This document shows, in pieces, positions 1-9,274 of a stretch of 30,715 bases of DNA; within the stretch, counting starts at the first letter, position 1; every line of letters begins with the position of its first letter. The stretch is from assembly GCA_003427395.1 (NCBI GenBank), contig BFEA01000230.1, forward strand, positions 8,085-38,799, read 5' to 3'. The DNA is from Chara braunii (taxonomy: Eukaryota; Streptophyta; Charophyceae; Charales; Characeae). Made by a program: the position numbers and the translations under genes. The notes under the pieces are model-generated. The model was given only the letters and a program-made list of their open reading frames with translations. It had not been told where the DNA came from and did no database searches.

Positions 1-64
<64 letters not shown>
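1..64. repeat. (CT)n microsatellite at the window edge
   Basis: Uninterrupted CT dinucleotides run from the first base to about base 64. The far end of the window is the complementary (GA)n type, which suggests that the assembly stopped at simple repeats on both sides. Confidence 0.97.
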
Positions 65-69
<5 letters not shown>

Positions 70-158
70 TCCCCACGTGCGTCACAGAGTTCAATCAAAT
101 AACATCCAATCTAAGGAGGAAACTTCAATTGCATTGTAATCCTATCTTTTTCATGTTG

Positions 159-537
159 TTTTTTTTTTCCCAAGAGGGAGACGGCCTTCGGATACCACTG
201 TCGAACTGGCCGGCCCCAGGTAATTCAGTATGAAAATGAAAATTCCAGATGAAAAGAAAAATTCAACTAATCCTGGCTCCATCTGGAATTGAGTTCAACC
301 CGATTCAACAAATTCTGCTTCCATCTGGAATTTTAATTTAGGTTCATCTGCTTCCATCTGGAATTTTCATCTAGGTTCATCTGCTTCCATCTGGAATTTT
401 TTCATCGAGGTGCACCTGCTTCCATCTGGAATTTTCATCCGGAATTTTCATCTGGTTCCATCTGGAATTTTCATCTGGATTTGAACTCAGGTCTGCACTT
501 CAACAGCTGATGGGTGTACCAACTGACCTAACCCCCT
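159..537 (-). mobile_element. tRNA-derived SINE with internal minisatellite
   Basis: Read on the minus strand, the element opens near 537 with GGGGG followed by an A-box-like TTAGGTCAGTTGGT and, about 45 bases on, a B-box-like GAGTTCAAATCC. These are the two internal RNA polymerase III promoter blocks of tRNA-derived SINEs. The middle (about 236-480) is an imperfect tandem array of a unit built on TTCCATCTGGAATTTTCATC. The 3' end (plus positions 169-228) aligns with the tail of the SINE at 13617-14037 and is followed by ten A residues (plus-strand T run 159-168). The shared tail plus the poly-A makes a SINE the best reading. No target duplication could be matched. The tRNA of origin is not identifiable. 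Confidence 0.62.
236..480. repeat. Minisatellite, unit around TTCCATCTGGAATTTTCATC
   Basis: At least seven imperfect copies of CCATCTGGAATT occur with spacers that vary in length (for example near 279, 311, 355, 388, 422, 448 and 463). Copies contain sub-repeats such as GGTTCATCTG. The array forms the body of the minus-strand SINE, and one copy at its low-coordinate end is in inverted orientation. Confidence 0.85.
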
Positions 538-775
538 TGATAGTGTGTCCCGAAGTTTTCGTCGGTTGTGAAATCCTTTCAATAGGTCCTTTCTCAGGGG
601 ACACTCACGCTAGGGACTTTTTCAACTTCTCTGTGGACCTGATTGGCGTCAGGTGCATCCAGAGGGGGGTGGAAAAGCGGTCGTGTACATCCAAGAAGGT
701 CCTAGAGAGTGAGTATACCCTTAGCAGCTGGTCCGTGGAATCTGAGTATTTTGATGATTTGAGGTTTTTTTTGGT

Positions 776-970
776 GGGGAAACTATGCGGGAGTCACAAA
801 AAACAGTTATAATTGCAGTATGGGCCAAGATACAGTTACAATTGCAGTTCGGGCAATGTATACAACCTAGCTTTCTGGCCAGGTAGGGTGCCCGAACTGC
901 AATTGCAAACTGTATCTTGGCCCATAGTGCAATTATAACTCTGTTTTTGTGCCTGCGGCGTAGTTACCCC
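776..970. mobile_element. Hairpin MITE, near-complete inverted repeat
   Basis: The left arm (776 to about 856) and right arm (888-970) are near-perfect inverted complements separated by a loop of about 30 bases. The arm reads GGGG(T/A)AACTA, then CACAAAAAC, GTTATAATTGCA, TGGGCCAAGATACAGTT and CAATTGCAGTTCGGGCA. A second copy lies at 26293-26425 in the opposite orientation. There is no coding capacity, so it is a non-autonomous fold-back or MITE. Target duplications are not evident. Confidence 0.75.
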
Positions 971-2059
971 TTTGTTTTTAAGTTTTTTTTTTCCCGCCTT
1001 TTTGTATCACGGACGAGCGAAGAGAAGAGAAGAAGACAACAAGCTGCCCGGCACAGACAGCGGACACATGAGGACGGAGAGCAAAGATTCACAATGACAG
1101 CCACGCTCCATCTCACATGTATCTATATATGCACAAAAAAGTTAGATCGAAAAACCATAGCGATATCCAAAACTCCCAAGGAACAAGGTACAATCACGCG
1201 GTAAATCCCCGACGCGTTTCGTCCACCCCCGCACGTGGACGCATCAGGGGGAAGAGTCCTAGAAGATTCAAGATATCGCTATCCAGGACGCCGTACCGTA
1301 TGCCTTGCCCCCAATTCGACTATCCGACCCCTACCCTTATCGAAGTCATCAGACAACGGGCATCGAAACTACCAGTTCCATTGTTCCATCGTGTACCCAG
1401 CGCAGCACAACCAGTGAAACAGCGAAGGCAAGCGCCGATGGATTTGATGAATGCGTCGGCCTAATGAATCCTATCTGCAAGGAGAACTGCCATGTCAACC
1501 TTAGAACCCCAAAAAACCCGTTGGTGCGTGAATCGGAACGATACCGGAGAGATGGTGAAGTACCCTGCCGCTCGGTCAGCACACGAGTACCTGCACAATC
1601 AAACACACACAACACAACAGAAAAACAGGTAGGCACGAAGGATTCCCTTCTCACCACGCAAAGGGAAGTAGTACCCGGACGGACCGCTTAGGCAACAGAA
1701 CATCACCGCACGTCCAAACACCATGATTCCAGCTAGCATCACCCCTGATGGGTCAGGCTCTGGCACCAAAGCCAAGTGGGGGCTCCGGCCACGACAGCAC
1801 AGCAACCGACCACACGTTCACGAACCAAAGATGAGAGGAGCATGCCGAGCAGTGGAGCAGACTCAGCAGAGTAAATAGTCTGAAGCCGGTGTCGAAAAGG
1901 TACTGCGCGAGTCGATGCAGTCAGATCCAACGAGGTACCAATCACAGTCCCGTCGGCAGCAAACCAAATACAACCCCAAAAAAACGTCCAAAACCTTAAA
2001 CAAAACAGCACAGGGCCCTGCCAGCAGGTAAAGGGTCCCATCAACCGTCCAGAGCAGGG
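971..2059. other. Gene-free stretch upstream of the gypsy LTR
   Basis: Several overlapping short frames are open here on both strands, but none shows a domain, repeated motif or convincing start. The sequence is moderately GC-rich with an A/C-rich stretch near 1600. It could be old retroelement leader sequence, because it abuts the LTR at 2060, but I see no homology to the neighbouring element. No RNA gene was recognised. Confidence 0.5.
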
Positions 2060-2905
2060 TGTGACGAACCACTTTCTGTAACGCGCGACTTTCTGCGCGG
2101 TTGCAATGAGGGGTCCTAAGTTGAGAAGGTTGGGCGAATTACGGGAGGTCGGGATCGGTGGGAAATTGCATCAGTGTCCTTGCTTTTTCGTCTTTTTCGT
2201 CGCTTCTTTTCGAATGGCTGGGTTCGGAGCTGGGTGTGTCCTGGGACGGCCGGTTGATTGATTGGTTGGCCGGAGGGCTGGCTCGCCGCCGCGCGCGCGA
2301 TTAATAAATGTTGACGTCGTTTCTTTTGTTTCAGTTCCAAACTTTTGGGCGCGGACATCGCGTGGGAATTTGCTTCGTTCTTTTTGAATTTTCCTTTTAA
2401 ATCTTTTTCAAATTTTGTAGGCGCCTTTAATCATGTGTGTAACTGTGATTTTGGGCGGGCACCATTGTAACTGTATCCTTCTTCTTACGCTTCGTCTTTC
2501 CCGCCCTTCTTCTCTTTCTTTTGCTGCGTTTTTTGTAGCCGCGGTCTGCATGATCGGATCGATGCGTGGAGAGCGGCTACGTCCCCCACGCCGCGATTAG
2601 ACCATGCAGAAGTAGGCAGTCCCTACCCCTTCCCTTCTTCTAAGTCCTTCTAATTCCGTGTTCTTCGCACATGCATGCACGCTATAAATTCCGGTTGCGC
2701 GATTAGTTAACTCTCTTAACCAGCTGTTGGAAGCTCGGGGTTGCGCGATCAGGAAGGATCGGCACACGAGCGAAGTAAGAGGTGAGTAGAGCAGGCGTCG
2801 GGCGACCTGACGAGCTGGTGCCAAACGCGCGGGGTCGACGTGGGCCACGACGGACTGTGGGCGGGGGCGAACCTGACGGGTGCGGGAGGACTAAGCGGGG
2901 TGACG
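2060..2905 (+). repeat. 5' LTR copy (partial)
   Basis: It starts TGTGACGAACC, as does the copy at 11040, and matches it over most of its length. Relative to the 3' copy it has about 165 extra bases (about 2545-2710, including a TATAAA at 2683) and lacks about 165 bases that the 3' copy carries (about 11380-11540). Homology stops at 2905, only 40 bases before the first Gag ATG. The end of the LTR, the primer-binding site and the leader therefore seem to be deleted or unrecognisable. Confidence 0.85.
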
Positions 2906-2945
2906 ACTAAATCCTTACCAACCCGTCCCACGAGCACGGGCTCCC

Positions 2946-4049
2946 ATGACGCCGCCTGATCTCTATCTATTTGATCTAGCCCATCATCTCGCAGGAGCAT
3001 GGCTGGCCACGCTTAGAGCGCCGCAATACGATGATAACGAAGCACAGATAAACATTCCTGCTCGGTTAGGAGGAAACGCTCATCACTGGTTTAGTACCTA
3101 TGTATGGGTTGATCTCCCGACCTTCGAACGGGATTTCCTGAATCGGTTTGATTATGTCCACCCAGAACAAGCACTTTACATGATCAAAGACCGAGTACAA
3201 AAACCTCTCGAGTCTATCGCAGAGTATCGAAACCGGTTCTACCGAATGTTTGTAAAGACTGAGCGAGGCGAACAAGTCGGGAGAGATTTGTTTATAGATG
3301 GCCTTCGCAGCCGAACGATAAGGGCTAAATTGCGAAAACAATTTTCCTCCATCACTCACACGCTGCAACAGATCATGGCTGCTGCGGAAGAAATGGAACG
3401 GAAGTTCGCGGTGAACTTCATGGAAGGAGAAGATTATTCCACGGAAGGAGATTCGTCCGAACTTGCGAGGACGAGAGCTGAGCTGGCCGCGTTACAAAAT
3501 AAGTTTGAAAACATGGGATTTGTGTCAGGACCCGTCACCTATCTGGAGCAGATAGGTCCCAAGCGACTAACCACAAGTGAGATTCCGAGCGTCCCTGTTC
3601 CTGTAATACTAGCACCTGTAAGGGCATTACCCCCGCCACCGGTCGAGAACCCTGTAAGATCGAGTGAGTCCGCAACCATTTTTGAGCTCACTAAAACGCT
3701 AATTAGCTTAATCCAGGAAAGCAAAAAGGAACAGCGGGAGCATAATGCTCGAATAGAAGCTATGATGAGAAACATACAGCCCATTGCAGTGCGTGCCCCT
3801 CCGGTTCAACAAGGGCTGGCCCCTGCGCCGGTTCTCGGAGGAGCCGCAAACAATATGAACGTCTGTTATGCATGTCATCAACCAGGGCATCTAGCCCGTG
3901 ATTGCCCCCACCGGCCTCCGCAACAACGAGTCGGGGTCGCGCCGATGACGGCGGCCCCCATCGCTAACGGACCAGTACGAGTAGGAGCTTTGATGGAAGA
4001 AGTAGAGGGTGGGGGAAGTGCGTTAGCTACCACAGAAGAAGCCGCTTAA
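2946..4049 (+). CDS. gag: Gag polyprotein with CCHC zinc knuckle
   Basis: This encodes the capsid and nucleocapsid protein of the gypsy element. Residues about 38-155 fit the retrotransposon Gag (capsid) domain: a GNAHHWFSTYV start, an internal TFERDFLNRF, and a closing AAAEEMERKF helix. A classical CCHC knuckle, CYACHQPGHLARDC, lies at residues 307-320 (bases 3864-3905) and would bind the genomic RNA. Between them is a proline-rich linker with a charged, probably coiled helix around residues 240-275. The start at 2946 is the first ATG after an in-frame stop at 2901, but the native N-terminus may have been lost because the LTR/leader junction is missing. The frame stays open after the TAA at 4047 up to 4328, so this stop may be a mutation or a recoding site. 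Confidence 0.88.
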   Translation: MTPPDLYLFDLAHHLAGAWLATLRAPQYDDNEAQINIPARLGGNAHHWFSTYVWVDLPTFERDFLNRFDYVHPEQALYMIKDRVQKPLESIAEYRNRFYRMFVKTERGEQVGRDLFIDGLRSRTIRAKLRKQFSSITHTLQQIMAAAEEMERKFAVNFMEGEDYSTEGDSSELARTRAELAALQNKFENMGFVSGPVTYLEQIGPKRLTTSEIPSVPVPVILAPVRALPPPPVENPVRSSESATIFELTKTLISLIQESKKEQREHNARIEAMMRNIQPIAVRAPPVQQGLAPAPVLGGAANNMNVCYACHQPGHLARDCPHRPPQQRVGVAPMTAAPIANGPVRVGALMEEVEGGGSALATTEEAA

Positions 4050-4328
4050 CTCATCCCGTTAGATCAGTATGTATCGCTGGGGTATCCCAGGCTTGGAATG
4101 ATCGGAACAATCCGACTGGCCCCAGAACAGAAAGAAGTGGCGGAGTGGCGACCTTCTCCAGGTGAGATGGAGTTGGGAGGACCCACCTTCATCACTGGGG
4201 AAATCGATGTGCTTAACATCGTTCGAGCCTTGGACCATCGGATTCCACTTCCGATTGGCCACTTGCTCTTGATCTCGGAACAAGCCAATGAGCGAATGCT
4301 ACAACACTGTAAGGCGAACCGAAAATGA
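4050..4328 (+). CDS. Gag C-terminal extension after an in-frame stop
   Basis: This is the same frame as Gag, open for 92 codons after the TAA at 4047-4049, with the first ATG at 4098. No domain is recognised. The last codons overlap the next ORF: the TGA at 4326-4328 shares ATGA with the ATG at 4325. It is either the true Gag C-terminus separated by a nonsense change, or a segment made only by read-through. Choosing between them needs other copies of the family. Confidence 0.5.
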   Translation, partial: LIPLDQYVSLGYPRLGMIGTIRLAPEQKEVAEWRPSPGEMELGGPTFITGEIDVLNIVRALDHRIPLPIGHLLLISEQANERMLQHCKANRK

Positions 4329-4804
4329 TTCGCCCTGACCCGAGCAACGAACGTGAAGAAGGGACTTACACCAGAGGAAAATACGGCAGGAACTTCGGAT
4401 CCAATTCGGGTGGGGTTAATCCAGAAAGACGATCATTTCCTACGGGTAAAACCCATCCCGTGGAAATCGGTAGAATCGATATCGAAATTTGGGGAATTCC
4501 GTACAATGCAATCATCGATTCGGGAGCTGCGGTTTTTGCTATCTTAGTGAGAGTGGTTGAGAGGGCAGGTAGGAAAAATGATCTGATCATGCTTTCCGAG
4601 AAAGATCAGCTCGTTTCGGCCGACGAAGAAAATATTAAAACAATGGGAAGGATGACCAACGTCGCTTTCCGATTAGGAAAGGTGCCCACACTGGGAGATG
4701 TCGTCGTGCTAGATGTAAATACCTACGACGTCCTTTTTGGACTTCCCGCTCTTGTGGCATTACGAGCGAACCTGGATTTCGAGCGAAGGTCAATCATCCT
4801 CTGA
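4325..4804 (+). CDS. Retropepsin-like aspartic protease
   Basis: This is the polyprotein-processing protease at the N-terminus of Pol. The catalytic motif IDSGAAV has its aspartate at residue 65 (base 4517). DSG replaces the commoner DTG and is also used by some retroelement proteases. The second conserved block, DVLFGLPAL near residues 135-143, matches the hydrophobic-hydrophobic-G motif that ends the retropepsin fold. The ATG overlaps the stop of the Gag frame by the ATGA arrangement. The TGA at 4802 is the only thing separating this frame from the RT ORF, since both are in the same register. A single nonsense substitution in a once-continuous protease-RT protein is the simplest reading. 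Confidence 0.82.
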   Translation: MIRPDPSNEREEGTYTRGKYGRNFGSNSGGVNPERRSFPTGKTHPVEIGRIDIEIWGIPYNAIIDSGAAVFAILVRVVERAGRKNDLIMLSEKDQLVSADEENIKTMGRMTNVAFRLGKVPTLGDVVVLDVNTYDVLFGLPALVALRANLDFERRSIIL

Positions 4805-6748
4805 AATACAGGAGGAAAGCCGTATGTTGTGCCTATGAGACTAACCCTTCGTACCACCATCAACGCAGTCCCACGGGTCTCGCCGATGATGGCAGGGACT
4901 CTCCGTATGATCTCCTGGGAAGAATCCGCGGATGGGAAGTCATCAACAAATGAGGCGGACAGCAGTGACGAAAGTGACCCAGAGATCCTGAAGCTAGTGC
5001 GACAGCGCGTTTTTTATCCGCCACCCAGAACGATCGCAAGAACGATGCATCTAACCAGTCGAAACATTCAAAGGGCTAAGGCAATGATTTTAGGTGAACC
5101 CCTCGTACAAATTTCGAGGATGGTCGATTATCTGGAACCCCCTCAAACCCTGTACGAAGGAATCACCCCGCTTCTCGCCAGATACAGCGACAAAAAGCAT
5201 TACTGCGACATTACGTATCTACCAAGGTCCCTCTTGACACCTGCAAAAGAAGTGCGACTGTTGCGCTTGGGGGTAGAAGCCAGTTCTTTGGAACCCCCTG
5301 CGCTCCTCAAAGCTGACTCAGACGAACTTGGAGTAAAGATCGCAACTAAAACCGTACCATGGCAGGGTGTCTGTGACGGAATCACCCCAGAAGGACACGT
5401 GGCCATTCGGGAAGAAGACGCCCAGATGATGGTCACGGTGTTCTCCTGGCGATCGGATCATTCCTTCATTTCTGCACCCCCACCCGATGTGCCAAAACCT
5501 GCACGCACGAAACAGATAGACGTACGGATCTGGGACCAGCTATTTGAGTTACACGTGCCACAGTACGTACCCGATGAGATTCATCGATTGATTGCGGACA
5601 TTTTGACGGAATATCGAGGAGCGATTAGCGTGACAGACACTGACATTGGTCTGTCGTTAGTTATTCAACATGGAATACAGACTGGGAATCATTCCCCGAT
5701 CCAATACTCCCTGATAGAACGCAAAAAGACTCTCGAACGAATTCGGGAATTCGAAGCCAGCAGGTGGATTGAACCCGTCACCGGACCATGGTCATTTCCC
5801 GTAGTGCTAGTGCCAAAGAAAAACAGATCAATTCGCATATGCATCGATTATCGCAAGTTGAATGAAATCACGATTAAAGATGTGTATCCCCTCCCCCGGA
5901 TTGATGATTTGTTGGATGCGATTGGTTGCGCTAATTATTTCAGCAAGTTTGATATTCGGCATGGCTTCCATCACATTCTGGTGAAGGAGGAAGATTGGCC
6001 CAAGACGACCTTTGTACTGTTTGAGGACACGTGGCAAAGGGTTCGATGTCTGATGGGGATTTGCAACGCGCTTGCCACGTTTCAACGAGCGATAAACATG
6101 ACATTCCAGAACTTCGTCAACAAGACGCGGCTAACTCAGGGAATGATCAACTTTTGCGTGATCGTGTACATGGACGATATCCTTGTCTACTTGGAGACCT
6201 ATCACGGACACGCGCAACACATTGAGTGGACATTGGGAGCACTGAGAGACGCTGGGTTCAAGATCGCGCTCGAGAAGAGCGAGTTTTTCCTCTCGGAAAT
6301 TTCGTTCTTGGGCTACGTCGTGACACGTGGAGGACTGCAGCCGGACTCAAGAAAGGTTGCGGCGGTAAGAGAAGCCCCAGTTCCCACATCGCTGACGCAG
6401 GTTCGAGCCTTCTTGGGGTTGGCATCGTACTATCGCTGCTTCATCAAGGGTTTCGCCGCGATTGCACGACCACTAACGAACCTGCTACGGAAGGACCAGC
6501 CTCTCAGCTGGGACGTGGAGTGCCAACAGGCTTTCGCAACCCTCAAGGACGCTCTGGCGACGGCTCCTATTTTGATTCGACCGGACCCCTCTAAGCAGTT
6601 CATTCTCATCACGGACTGGCAACCGGAAGCTATCTCCGCTATTCTAGCGCAGAAGGGGAACGATGGTCGTGAACACGTCATCGAGTACGCACGGTACCGG
6701 GCGAGCGGAGGAATGACTCGGCGCCTCAAGGCGAATGCTATGCAGTAG
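4805..6748 (+). pseudogene. pol: Reverse transcriptase with N-terminal part of RNase H
   Basis: This copies element RNA into DNA. From the first ATG at 4829, an uncharacterised N-terminal ~280 residues precede a typical gypsy RT. FSKFDIRHGFHHI supplies the first catalytic aspartate (residue 375, base 5951). VYMDDILVY (residues 446-454, YMDD at 6167-6178) supplies the other two. PKKNRSIRICIDYRKLN and FLGYVVTRGGLQ are standard RT blocks, and FLGLASYYRCFIKGFA opens the connection. RNase H begins with FILITDWQPEAISAIL (aspartate at 6614). The frame is lost at about 6690-6710: the ORF then reads nonsense to a stop at 6746-6748, while the RNase H continues in the next frame. A 12-13 residue insertion before YMDD (around 6113-6155) is longer than I expect. 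Confidence 0.92.
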
Positions 6749-7086
6749 TCTGGGGAATCCAGCACTTCCATCCGTATCTCTACGGACAGAAGTTTCGCCT
6801 CGTAACAGATCATGAACCTTTGTTGGCATTGAAAAAGCTCACTAATTACACAGGCATGATCGGCCGTTGGGCGGTGCGACTACAAGAATACGACTTCGAT
6901 ATCGTTCATCGAAAGACATAGCGACATGGCAACGCGGATGGACTGACACGCCTGCATCGACCTGCTAAAGTACCAAAGAGCGAGGAAATTACACCGTGGA
7001 AGGAGCCGGACTTGACAAACGAGCCTAAGTACGGACAAGTGGCAGTTCTCCCACGTGGCAAGAAGCAGAACGGTGGCAATGGGTGA
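6700..7086 (+). pseudogene. RNase H, C-terminal part, in a shifted frame
   Basis: This is the continuation of the RNase H that degrades the RNA strand of the RNA/DNA hybrid. In frame +1, bases 6730 onward read GECYAVVWGIQHFHPYLYG, carrying the conserved glutamate (6733). They continue through FRLVTDHEPLLAL to the signature HRKT-stop-RHGNADGLTRL, where the histidine/asparagine/aspartate end of RNase H is recognisable. The TAG at 6919-6921 breaks this signature. The frame then stays open to a TGA at 7084-7086. It is continuous with the RT ORF except for the frameshift just upstream. Confidence 0.82.
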
Positions 7087-7095
7087 TGGAGGTAA

Positions 7096-7761
7096 CCCCC
7101 TACCCCTCTTTCTCCCCTCTCCTCTTCGTCTCTCCTCTCCCTGCCTGACAAATTTTGCTATTTTTGCGAAGCTATCTCTCGCGTGTACTCGATCTCCATG
7201 CGTCATAACGGGGAAGGGTATGTGGAATGGATAGATTGTCGACAGTGTGTCGCACCAGCCCATGGCTCGTGCATCCAATACAGAAACGACAGTAAACCGT
7301 GGTTGTGCCCCTTGTGTCGGACTGACAAGATTCCGACCGAGGCTCGCTTTTTGGATGCCACGTCAGAAGGGTTGGAAAAGACCCGGAGGTTTAGAAGGGC
7401 CGAGGTATGGACTGATATTGCCTTCAAGTTGATTGCCACCCTAGTTGGCAACCCCCTCCAGGATTTCACCAAGGAAGATCGAAGGAGGGCTAACGAGAGG
7501 GCTCGAGATTACAGATGGACAGAGGGTAGATTAGAAAAACGGAAAACAGACGGCAGTGGGATTTGGATGGTTGTACCGCATCCGTTCATGAGGTACGATT
7601 GGGTTAAGACGGCATATGAAGAAACTGCGGCTCATTTCACCGTACGGATCACGGAGTCGGCTATCGACAAAAATGAGTGGTACTGGTCCAATATCCGCGA
7701 CGATGTGAAGTTTGTCGTCGCCAACTGTCACGTCTGCGCCGCTGATAAAGCCCCGATTTAG
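7096..7761 (+). pseudogene. PHD-like finger plus integrase zinc-binding domain
   Basis: This open frame has no clear ATG start; the first ATG, at 7198, lies inside the finger. The first part carries eight ordered zinc ligands in C4HC3 order: Cys at bases 7156, 7165, 7237 and 7246, His at 7261, then Cys at 7270, 7306 and 7315. A tryptophan sits two residues before the seventh ligand (WLCPLC). This is the layout of a PHD finger, a reader of histone tails, although the first and last long spacers (23 and 11 residues) are just outside the usual ranges. The C-terminal third is the integrase HHCC zinc-binding domain: HFTVRITESAI, then EWYWSNIRDDVKFVVANCHVC. Its first histidine position appears to be tyrosine (TAT at 7615). 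The ORF ends at a TAG because of a frame change in the C4 run at 7751-7754; the next frame continues directly into the integrase core. About 50 bases of pyrimidine-rich sequence (7095-7148) precede the finger. Confidence 0.75.
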
Positions 7762-8798
7762 CCGCCAAGATCGATAGTGCCACTGTAGTTGAACGACCAT
7801 TTCAAACAGTCAGCATGGATACTACCGACATAGGTGTGCCCCCTGGTCCTAATAGTTGTGAGTATTCAGTCCTATTGGTATTTGTCGATCACTTTTCAAA
7901 ATGGGCCTACCCTTGTCGCACGCGACAAGCCTCCGAAATCGCGCGGTACGTCAACCGTTTTCTTGGGATGCACCAGGATACGGAGGAGATCCTGACCGAT
8001 AACGGGGCTGAATTCAGAGGAGAGGTGCTGAGGAATCTGGTTATACACGGCGTCGCCATTCAGAATACTGCGCCCCACATGTCACAATCCAATGGACTGG
8101 TAGAAAACGCGAATAGGGTGATAAAGACGGCGCTGCGACGAAACATCGCGGCGCGGGATTCAAGGACCTGGTCCGATATCGTCGACCACATCCTGGCGGT
8201 CCATCGTGGAACGCCTCACGAATCGACGGGGCTAAGCCCCTTCCAATTAAGGACCAATAGCGTCGCTTGCGTATCGATACCAATCCTCCCTGATGAATCC
8301 ACGTTGAATCGACAGCCCACCAGGGCCACGGCTCGAGACAAGGCCAAGCGGCACCTAGAGTTAATGGAACGATCTCTCCCCAAGCTAGCCCGAAAATGCC
8401 AGAAAATGACCAAATTGGCCCATGGCCGACAGGTCCGAAGCTACGAGGCCCGAAACGGAAACGCAGGTCCACGACCCCAGTACAAATTGGGGGACATCGT
8501 GCAGGTGAGGAAATGTGCTCGCCAGGGTAATCTAGCGCCACGATTCTTCGGGCGATTCCGCGTAATCAAACTCGGACCGAACGGCGTGAATACCGTGCGG
8601 CTTGCGCCTGAGATCTCCGGCAGCCGATCGGCTCGCCCGATCATCCGCCACGTGTCCTACCTTCGTCCCCTTCCTCTTTCCCCATCTTCGCACTCACCTG
8701 ACTCCTCCTCCATTGCGGAAGAGGGCAATGACTACCTATCTCCTGTCTCTCCATCTCCTTCCTGTTCTTTCTCTATTACTTCGTCACCATCGCCATGA
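7762..8798 (+). pseudogene. Integrase catalytic core and C-terminal domain
   Basis: This DDE integrase inserts the element cDNA into the genome. In the ORF starting at the ATG 7815, the triad is visible: aspartate in SMDTTDIG (7818), aspartate in LTDNGAEF (7998) and glutamate in GLVENANRVIK (8103), with 34 residues between the last two, close to the family spacing. LVFVDHFSKW is another conserved block. The C-terminal YKLGDIVQVR, RFFGRFRVIKLGPNGVNTVRL and RHVSYLRPL match the GPY/F-type module. A serine/proline-rich tail of about 40 residues follows, and no chromodomain is seen. The frame continues upstream of 7815 to meet the zinc-binding domain at about 7752. The terminal TGA (8796-8798) overlaps the next ATG as ATGA. 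Confidence 0.92.
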
Positions 8799-9274
8799 AC
8801 TTTGCAACAGAGCAAGTGATCGGCGTGCGGATACTTACTCCGCGAGGGCGAATCAGTGTTATACGGCATGCGCAGCGGCCCTATCTCTGCTCTGATCTCC
8901 TCTGGTTCGCAGCCTTCTTCAGCACGGCGGCGATCTACGCGGCGACGGAGTTCCGATTCACGGAGGAGGCAACTGCGCGCGTTCTGGCCAAGATCTCGGC
9001 CTTCCGACGGCTATTCCCCCCCGGGATTAGCCATATCGCCGTCATCGTCGTCTTTACAGAGGATATCACAACGATCCCACCGGCGATTGACTCCGACATC
9101 TATCGGACGTTGCGCGCCTGGGCCGGGGAAGTGCGGGCAGCGTGGACAGATCTCCTTGCTCGACGAGGAGATACCATCGTGCCGGCGCATGACACAGACT
9201 TCCAGCTCCGCTCGTCTCGAGGGTCGCCAGCGATCGTGCTTCCTGAGCTTCGTCCCTTCGCGTCGCCCCAATGA
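8795..9274 (+). CDS. Unidentified ORF 1 downstream of integrase (159 aa)
   Basis: I do not recognise this protein. It starts at an ATG that overlaps the integrase stop by four bases (ATGA) and ends with a TGA that overlaps the next ATG in the same way at 9271. It has one fairly hydrophobic stretch at residues 32-50 (YLCSDLLWFAAFFSTAAIYA), which might be a membrane segment or a buried helix, and it has no obvious signal peptide. The rest looks like a compact globular protein with alternating helical and beta-like segments. The overlaps on both sides suggest translation by reinitiation after the upstream stop. An envelope role is not supported by anything I can see. Confidence 0.6.
   Translation: MNFATEQVIGVRILTPRGRISVIRHAQRPYLCSDLLWFAAFFSTAAIYAATEFRFTEEATARVLAKISAFRRLFPPGISHIAVIVVFTEDITTIPPAIDSDIYRTLRAWAGEVRAAWTDLLARRGDTIVPAHDTDFQLRSSRGSPAIVLPELRPFASPQ

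Noticed and set aside
159-480. CRISPR array
   Set aside because: The repeats are imperfect, spacers are not unique and of equal length, and the context is a eukaryotic SINE.
8795-9274. Envelope protein after integrase
   Set aside because: There is one hydrophobic stretch but no signal peptide, cleavage site or glycoprotein-like layout; the order alone is not enough.
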